From contig DAIOHQ010000265.1 in NCBI GenBank assembly GCA_036744635.1, positions 1 through 6,386 of the forward strand: a DNA stretch of 6,386 nucleotides, given 5' to 3'. The notes beneath the pieces were generated by a model that ran no database searches, had not been told where the DNA came from, and worked only from the letters and a program-made list of their open reading frames with translations. The position numbers and the translations under genes were made by a program. Shown here in pieces: positions 1 to 3,839 of the stretch. Every line of letters starts with the position of its first letter. The first letter of the stretch is position 1. The DNA is from DAIOHQ01 sp036744635 (GTDB lineage: Bacteria > Planctomycetota > Phycisphaerae > Tepidisphaerales > Tepidisphaeraceae).

Positions 1-475
1 GATAAAATCGAGAGAAACCGAACCTAACACCGAGAACTAGCCGGACAGTAGTGAGGTCATATTCAAAATTCTGTTCCTGCACGAAGGTGGAATCGGGGGC
101 GGTCAGCGACTTGAACAACACCGTGGTCGGATCGATCCCCGCCGCGACATCGGTGAAGCGGATCGTGTTCTCACCGGCCTGCAACTGCAGGTTGCGCCGC
201 TCGCGCACCACCCCATATCCCGGCAGCGCGTGCGGCCGATACTGCACATCCTGCTGCGCCTGGCTCTGCAGCGGCTCGAACCCGGCGGGATCGGCGTGGG
301 AATAAATCGTCAAGGCGAAGCGCGACTCCTCGCCTGCCGGCTGCGCAGCGGCAGCCCCATCTTGCGCCGCGGTCGCCCCGCCGGGCGCCGCCGGCTTCTT
401 CGCCCGGCAGCCGGCCGACAGCGCCGATGCCAGCGCCAGCCCGACCAGAAGTTGTGTCGCCCGTCCCCTTACCAC
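1..475 (-). CDS. DUF4139-type family lipoprotein, N-terminal part (runs off window)
   Basis: This is a partial gene: 158 codons are visible, read from a GTG at 475, and the 3' end lies outside the window. The first 23 residues form a lipoprotein signal peptide: basic start (VVRGR), hydrophobic LLVGLALASALSAG, then Cys23 in the lipobox-like LSAGC. An Ala/Pro/Gly-rich linker (24-50) follows. Residues 52-141 are clearly paralogous to the neighbouring DUF4139 protein, sharing FALTIYS/FSLTIYS, LPGYGVVRE, GIDPTTV and STFVQEQN. The start overlaps the previous stop by 7 nt (GTG at 475-473, TAA at 471-469) and has only a weak SD-like GGTGA, so it is probably translated by coupling from the upstream gene. 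After residue 141 the similarity ends abruptly; the last 17 residues match nothing in the paralogue although the frame stays open. Membrane anchoring is inferred from the lipobox. The molecular function is unknown. Confidence 0.82.
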   Translation of the reverse strand, partial: MVRGRATQLLVGLALASALSAGCRAKKPAAPGGATAAQDGAAAAQPAGEESRFALTIYSHADPAGFEPLQSQAQQDVQYRPHALPGYGVVRERRNLQLQAGENTIRFTDVAAGIDPTTVLFKSLTAPDSTFVQEQNFEYDLTTVRLVLGVRFGFSRFY

Positions 476-2103
476 GTGTATTTCACCGAATAGGTGACCT
501 TCTTCTCCCCATCCACCGGAATCTCCACCGGGATGTGGATGGTGCGGAAATCCTGCTTCTCGTATTTGTCGCTGGAGGCGGTTACTTCCCAGTTCACCCA
601 GCGGAAGAGGTTCTCCTTGACGATCACCTTGACCGGCTCTTTCTTGTGGTTGCGCAGCTTGATCTCGAAACTCTCGGTGATCCAGTGGGCGTTGTAGTCG
701 GCCTTGAATTCCGTCTGCTTGCGCTCGCCGACGATGTCGAAGGCGCTGCCCAGCTTGACCAGGATCTCCTCATCTTTGGGGGTGTGCTGGATGATGTCCT
801 CGCCGATGAACTCATTGTTGCCGTCCGCCTCATCGGTCTTGTAGGCCCGGATGCGCCCGGCCGGCATGGGAATGCCCAGGTTGTTCTCCTTGCTGTTCCT
901 GATCGACACGTACACATCCACCTTCTTGTTGGACTGCGTCCCCAGGTTCTGGTCGGCGTTGGGGCTGGAGGGGGTGTAGTAGCGCCAATCGTTGGAGGCG
1001 CCGTAGTAGACGAAGGTTTTGACCACCGGCACGTTCAGCTTGGGGGAAAACAGCTCCACCTGCTTGGTGGAGTTGTTGGGCAGCGAGGTCGGATGGCCGA
1101 GGGTGTAGAGGTGATATTCGAAGAAGGATTTTTCCTCGAAGCCGCGCTCCGCGCCCCCCTTAGGTTCCATCTGGCGGTATCCCATGTTTGCCTGCTGCTG
1201 TGGCGGTTTGATCCGCTGCACGTCGCCAGCCACCAGTTTCAGCTTGGCCATCGGATAGCTCGCCCCGGATTCATTGAGAATGCTCACCCAGGCGCTGAGG
1301 TCGGCGGCGGTGTCATCCTTGTTGATGATGACCGTGTAGTCCGCCCGCCAGGTGAGGTTGTCGGTTTGATAGGTGACCTGGGCCTGGTGCGGGCCGGCCT
1401 TGTCGGTGGTGATCTTCCACACCAGCGTGGGTTTGGTGATCAACCCGGTCTCCAGCGCTGTCAGCTTGATGGCGGAAATTTCCGCCCCGCGCGGGATGAT
1501 CTGCACACCCTTGTCCTCGGCCTGCAGGACGATGTTGGCGGCGTCGAAGGAGAGCAGCGTGCCGCTGGCCGTCTCCACCAGTTGCAGGGTCGGATCGAGC
1601 CCGGCCGAGCGTTTGCGCTGCAGGGTGATCTTCTTGTCAAGATATTTCATCAGCAGCTTGTCGCTGTTGACCAGGTCATATTCGTAGTTCTGTTCCTGCA
1701 CGAAGGTGGAGGCCGGGGCGGTGAGGGATTGGAAGGAGACAGTGGTGGGGTCGATGCCGGAGGCGACATCGCTGAAGCGCACGGTGTTGTCCCCGGCCAC
1801 CAGGTCGATTCCCCGAATCTCCCGCACCACCCCATAGCCGGGCAATTTGTACTGCCAAGCGTAATAGGGGTTGGCGGCGCGCTGGGCGGCGAGCTGCTGC
1901 GGGTCGAACTGGGCGGGATCGGCCAGGCTGTAGATGGTGAGGGAAAACCCCGCCTTGCCCGGTCCTGCGATGCCCGCGGCCCCGTCTCCCGGTTGGGTAG
2001 AGGGGGCAGGGGGGGCGGCCCCGGCACTCCGTCCAGCGCAAAGACCCAGCGCCAAAACCGGCGCCATCCACAATCCCGCCCATGCTACCAATCGTTTGCT
2101 CAT
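469..2103 (-). CDS. Exported DUF4139 domain-containing protein
   Basis: The protein has 544 residues. The start is the ATG at 2103-2101, preceded by GGGAG with 7-nt spacing and followed by a good signal peptide: MSKR, hydrophobic LVAWAGLWMAPVLALGL, then an AxA-type site near SAGAA (27-30). Cys22 follows Leu, a poor lipobox, so a soluble periplasmic product is more likely than a lipoprotein. A Pro/Ala linker (31-50) leads to an N-terminal beta-rich module (52-215) with LPGYGVVRE and GIDPTTV. The DUF4139 region then covers about 240-544. Family-like hallmarks are YQTDNLTWRADYTVII (245-260), an ILNESG stretch (275-280), a PMPAGRIRAYK strand (412-422) and the C-terminal ITESFEIKLRNHKKEPVKV (475-493), ending in a beta-strand pattern (VTYSVKYTW). 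DUF4139 proteins are secreted or surface-associated beta proteins of unknown biochemical role. The frame stays open upstream to 2493, but those residues are leader DNA and would bury the signal peptide. It is the first gene of a two-gene paralogous pair. Confidence 0.9.
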   Translation of the reverse strand: MSKRLVAWAGLWMAPVLALGLCAGRSAGAAPPAPSTQPGDGAAGIAGPGKAGFSLTIYSLADPAQFDPQQLAAQRAANPYYAWQYKLPGYGVVREIRGIDLVAGDNTVRFSDVASGIDPTTVSFQSLTAPASTFVQEQNYEYDLVNSDKLLMKYLDKKITLQRKRSAGLDPTLQLVETASGTLLSFDAANIVLQAEDKGVQIIPRGAEISAIKLTALETGLITKPTLVWKITTDKAGPHQAQVTYQTDNLTWRADYTVIINKDDTAADLSAWVSILNESGASYPMAKLKLVAGDVQRIKPPQQQANMGYRQMEPKGGAERGFEEKSFFEYHLYTLGHPTSLPNNSTKQVELFSPKLNVPVVKTFVYYGASNDWRYYTPSSPNADQNLGTQSNKKVDVYVSIRNSKENNLGIPMPAGRIRAYKTDEADGNNEFIGEDIIQHTPKDEEILVKLGSAFDIVGERKQTEFKADYNAHWITESFEIKLRNHKKEPVKVIVKENLFRWVNWEVTASSDKYEKQDFRTIHIPVEIPVDGEKKVTYSVKYTW

Positions 2104-2165
2104 GTTCGATCTCCCAGAAGGCGGGGCGAAATGCCCGCGCCCGCCAGATGGACGCGCTGGCGGCG

Positions 2166-2190
2166 AAAAAGTTTCCGGCGGCTTGCCGGA
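2166..2190 (-). terminator. Terminator-like hairpin in the DUF4139 leader (possible attenuator)
   Basis: Read on the minus strand, TCCGGC (2190-2185), a five-base loop AAGCC, and GCCGGA (2179-2174) form a 6-bp GC-rich stem, followed after AAC by five T residues (2170-2166). It sits about 63 nt before the DUF4139 start codon, inside the transcript expected from the upstream promoter. The shape is that of a short intrinsic terminator. The stem is short and the T-run starts 3 nt late, so any attenuation is speculative. Confidence 0.28.
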
Positions 2191-2230
2191 TTGGCGGATG
2201 GAAACGCTCGAGAGAGCGAAAATGAAATGT

Positions 2231-2260
2231 GGGACATTCTGGGACATTTTGGGACATTGG
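2231..2260. repeat. Three-copy 10-bp tandem repeat (GGGACATTNN)
   Basis: Three consecutive decamers share GGGACATT and differ only in the last two bases (CT, TT, GG). A fourth exact copy of the last unit lies at 2329-2338, and degenerate relatives (GGGTATTTG, GGGCATTTG) occupy 2302-2319. The period is about one DNA helical turn. It lies in the leader of the DUF4139 gene, roughly 130-160 bp before the start codon. Confidence 0.8.
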
Positions 2261-2341
2261 ATCGGCGTTAGTCCTTTATGCTGCTGAAGTTGCGAATTTC
2301 TGGGTATTTGGGGCATTTGCTGGGGAGTGGGACATTGGAAG

Positions 2342-2369
2342 GATGAATGATGAGTGCTGAATGATGAAT
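2342..2369. repeat. Four-copy heptamer array (consensus GATGAAT)
   Basis: Four tandem heptamers run from 2342 to 2369. Units 1 and 4 are exactly GATGAAT; unit 2 (GATGAGT) and unit 3 (GCTGAAT) differ by one base each. The array lies between the promoter and the DUF4139 start. It is too short for a CRISPR array and has no spacers, so it is a simple short tandem repeat. Confidence 0.8.
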
Positions 2370-2483
2370 GGGAGGCGCGGAATGGGCGGGATGAGGCGAT
2401 TCCGTGAACGCGGGATGATGGCTGCAGCGGCATCGGAACCCCCCTTTGGTTTGAATGGCCGAGGATGTTGATCGTCGCGGGGT

Positions 2484-2512
2484 ATGTTAGCATGTTGTTT
2501 GGGTAAAGTCAA
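2484..2512 (-). promoter_or_regulatory. Sigma-70-type promoter for the DUF4139 gene pair
   Basis: On the minus strand TTGACT (2512-2507) is followed by a 17-bp spacer and TAACAT (2489-2484), with TGC directly before the -10 (extended -10). The -35 matches consensus at 5 of 6 positions and the -10 at 4 of 6. Transcription would start near 2477, giving a leader of about 370 nt before the ATG at 2103. Confidence 0.6.
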
Positions 2513-2685
2513 GGGAGAAATAGGATTTTTTGGCGGCGAAAGGGGGCGAGGGAGGGTGATATTGAGGCGGCGACGCGGCGAGTGGCGAAGAAATGGGTCG
2601 GGGGTCGAGTAGGTGACGCACGTCGAGGGACAGATTTCCATTGAGTGAGACGATCTGCGTTACCTTCTCAATCCCGGTCAATCGC

Positions 2686-3060
2686 TCAGTCGACCAATTC
2701 CTGATCGAGCAGGATATCGGCGTTTTCGAGCGCCAGGGTGGTGGATTGCATCGCGCTTGACCGTATTCGAGTAAGGAGCGCTGGTGAGAGAGATTCGAGA
2801 AATTCGAGTCGGCGTTTTGCGCGCAATGACTCAAGCTGCGCATCGGTTACCACTTTGGACTTGGAATAGTTCACCTGCGTCCGGCCGGTAATGAACGGGT
2901 GCTCGCCCGGCTCAATAATGCAGGCTTGATCGACGTGAGGTTCCCAGGTCGTGAAATTAACCATCAAGAGTTTCTGTCGATCTCGCGCAGGATCCGAGAT
3001 GATCGTCCATACGTGGATATCGGCGATTCCCACAAAGCGGAAGACATCGCCGGCGTTCAT
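2686..3060 (-). CDS. Candidate toxin partner of a Panacea-type antitoxin (unnamed family)
   Basis: This gene encodes 124 residues. It starts at the ATG at 3060-3058 and shares ATGA with the stop of the upstream antitoxin-like gene. There is no Shine-Dalgarno of its own, so translation is probably coupled. No signal peptide or membrane segment is seen, so it should be cytoplasmic. Visible motifs are GDVFRF (4-9), HVWTIISDP (16-24), LLMVNFTTWEPHVDQAC (31-47) and GEHPFITGRTQVNY (52-65), followed by a charged, probably helical C-terminal half (73-124) with ESLRAKRRLEFLESL. The beta-rich first half, with an initial G-D turn, a hydrophobic strand into SDP, and HPFI...V.Y, loosely recalls small SH3-barrel toxins of the MazF/PemK type. 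That is an inference from pattern only; I do not recognise the exact family. Position, size and coupling to a Panacea-domain gene support a toxin role. It could also be a non-toxic accessory protein. Confidence 0.72.
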   Translation of the reverse strand: MNAGDVFRFVGIADIHVWTIISDPARDRQKLLMVNFTTWEPHVDQACIIEPGEHPFITGRTQVNYSKSKVVTDAQLESLRAKRRLEFLESLSPALLTRIRSSAMQSTTLALENADILLDQELVD

Positions 3061-3620
3061 TGGGTTGCACCGGCCAGCAGGGCATCGAGTTCGGAATCAG
3101 CGTTTGCCTCCTGATTGATCCGCTCGATTTCGTCCTCGCTCAACCCCAGCGCTTCCAGGACGTGTTCTTTGGGAATCCACGTCTGTCCCCCTTTGGGGGG
3201 TTGGTTTCGCTTCCACTCGGGAAAGTCATGGGTGAGTTTTGACAACTCATCGTCATCCATCCACCAGTATCGTTGCACGATCTCGTCAAGCTTGGCCAAC
3301 TCGAGCCTGGACAATTTACCGACACCTGGATCCGCGACCAACTTGTGCGTGTACGGGGCAACCTGCTGAATGAAACGACTCCAGATATCGATTCCCGTTG
3401 CCTGTCCCTTCAGCAGATCGTAGGTATGGGTAAGCACCGGCCCGAAGTCCATTGCAACCGGATGATCGCCGGTCAACGGGCGATGGCTTTGCGCCAGAAG
3501 TTCTCGATCAGCGATGTAAAGCAGCTTGAGCAGCCTCATTCGAGTGATGAATCCATTGTGCCGCTTGAGGAGGAAGGCCGCGGCCTGGGTCAACTTCATG
3601 ATTTCCAAACGAATGAACAC
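3057..3620 (-). CDS. Panacea/SocA-domain (DUF4065-type) antitoxin-like protein
   Basis: The protein has 187 residues, starting at a GTG (3620-3618) with AAGGAG 7 nt upstream. An internal ATG at residue 8 (MKLTQ) has no comparable ribosome-binding site. The Panacea (SocA-like) fold is indicated by the helical pattern RMRLLKLLYIADRELL (27-42), AMDFGPVLTHTYDLLKG (56-72) with its family-typical G-P followed by helix, and LSKLTHDFPEW (126-136). Residues 137-187 are an extra tail with a helical, acidic SEDEIERINQEANADSELDALL segment that could contact the partner. Panacea proteins are known as antitoxin domains that neutralise many unrelated toxins; the related SocA acts as a proteolysis adaptor for its toxin SocB. 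Here it is the first gene of a two-gene unit, with the candidate toxin overlapping by 4 nt. An inverted repeat at its promoter suggests autoregulation, although I see no obvious DNA-binding domain in the protein. Confidence 0.85.
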   Translation of the reverse strand: MFIRLEIMKLTQAAAFLLKRHNGFITRMRLLKLLYIADRELLAQSHRPLTGDHPVAMDFGPVLTHTYDLLKGQATGIDIWSRFIQQVAPYTHKLVADPGVGKLSRLELAKLDEIVQRYWWMDDDELSKLTHDFPEWKRNQPPKGGQTWIPKEHVLEALGLSEDEIERINQEANADSELDALLAGATQ

Positions 3621-3627
3621 GTGATGA

Positions 3628-3650
3628 CTCCTTCATGAATTGTGAAGGAG
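3628..3650. promoter_or_regulatory. Perfect inverted repeat (probable operator) at the TA-like module
   Basis: CTCCTTCA (3628-3635) and TGAAGGAG (3643-3650) are exact 8-bp inverted arms separated by 7 bp. One arm abuts the -10 box and expected transcription start; the other is the ribosome-binding site of the antitoxin gene. Because transcription would start near 3645, inside the upstream arm, the repeat is more likely a protein-binding DNA operator than a complete RNA hairpin. This fits the autorepression typical of toxin-antitoxin operons, but the binder is unknown. Confidence 0.5.
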
Positions 3651-3651
3651 A

Positions 3652-3680
3652 ATTATAGCATCACTCATGCTTGGGGGACA
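3652..3680 (-). promoter_or_regulatory. Extended -10 promoter of the TA-like module
   Basis: On the minus strand TGC-TATAAT (3660-3652) is a perfect extended -10 element. The -35 region at 17-bp spacing (TGTCCC, 3680-3675) is weak, which the TGN extension could offset. The predicted start near 3645 gives a leader of about 25 nt with AAGGAG in it, matching the GTG start at 3620. Confidence 0.55.
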
Positions 3681-3720
3681 GATAGGCGGGCATGTACGAG
3701 CCGCCGAGAATGTCGTGGAC

Positions 3721-3741
3721 GTGCAGGCTGGAAGGCCGCAC
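3721..3741. repeat. Small hairpin in the divergent intergenic region
   Basis: GTGC (3721-3724) and GGC (3726-3728) pair with GCC (3735-3737) and GCAC (3738-3741) around the loop TGGAAG, with one bulged A. There is no T-run on either strand, so it is not a standard terminator. It may be a remnant of a dispersed intergenic repeat. Its role is unknown. Confidence 0.3.
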
Positions 3742-3768
3742 CACAATTCAAAGCTTATCGCTTCGTAG

Positions 3769-3797
3769 ATGACACGCGAACGTCGGCGTGGTAGAAA
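3769..3797 (+). promoter_or_regulatory. Candidate promoter for the DUF4159 gene
   Basis: ATGACA (3769-3774, 5 of 6 matches to TTGACA) is followed by a 17-bp spacer and TAGAAA (3792-3797, 4 of 6 matches to TATAAT). TG stands one base before the -10 (extended -10). The predicted start near 3804 leaves a leader of about 36 nt before the ATG at 3840. Confidence 0.45.
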
Positions 3798-3839
3798 CGA
3801 TGGGTGTGGGGGCAAATCTTACCGGCCGGGAGCTGCGCG

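Larger units (their letters stand above)
2104..2685. other. Gene-free leader/intergenic region with short repeats
   Basis: This 582-bp stretch separates the small TA-like gene from the DUF4139 gene; both are on the minus strand. I see no convincing gene: open frames here lack signal peptides, plausible domains or good start sites. It contains a sigma-70-type promoter (2484-2512, minus), a four-unit heptamer array (2342-2369), a three-unit decamer array (2231-2260) with an isolated identical copy at 2329-2338, a small palindrome (2205-2218, CGCTC arms) and a hairpin followed by a T-run (2166-2190). The part from 2511 to 2600 is purine-rich on the plus strand. Confidence 0.75.

Noticed and set aside
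427..2271. A long plus-strand open frame of 614 codons opposite the DUF4139 gene
   Set aside because: Its composition (many Val, Gly, Leu, His, Arg) is that of an antisense shadow of a high-GC gene. The opposite strand has a signal peptide, RBS, paralogue and domain motifs.
2231..2369. Repeat arrays considered as a CRISPR
   Set aside because: Units are 7 and 10 bp, contiguous without spacers, and no cas genes are present.
2104..2493. N-terminal extension of the DUF4139 frame up to an ATG at 2493
   Set aside because: The extension is repeat-rich leader DNA, overlaps the -10 box, and would bury a well-formed signal peptide. The ATG at 2103 has a good RBS.
2640..2685. A possible intrinsic terminator after the candidate toxin gene (TTGAG/CTCAA arms)
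   Set aside because: The arms are only 5 bp with a loop of about 20 nt and no T-run follows.
2487..2843. A minus-strand frame overlapping the end of the candidate toxin gene
   Set aside because: It runs into leader and promoter DNA and has a Pro/Ser-rich tail typical of non-coding sequence, with no RBS.
2627..3684. The 9-mer GGGACAGAT near both ends of the TA-like module as a target-site duplication
   Set aside because: The copies are short, offset from the gene ends, and have no terminal inverted repeats or transposase nearby, so chance is sufficient.
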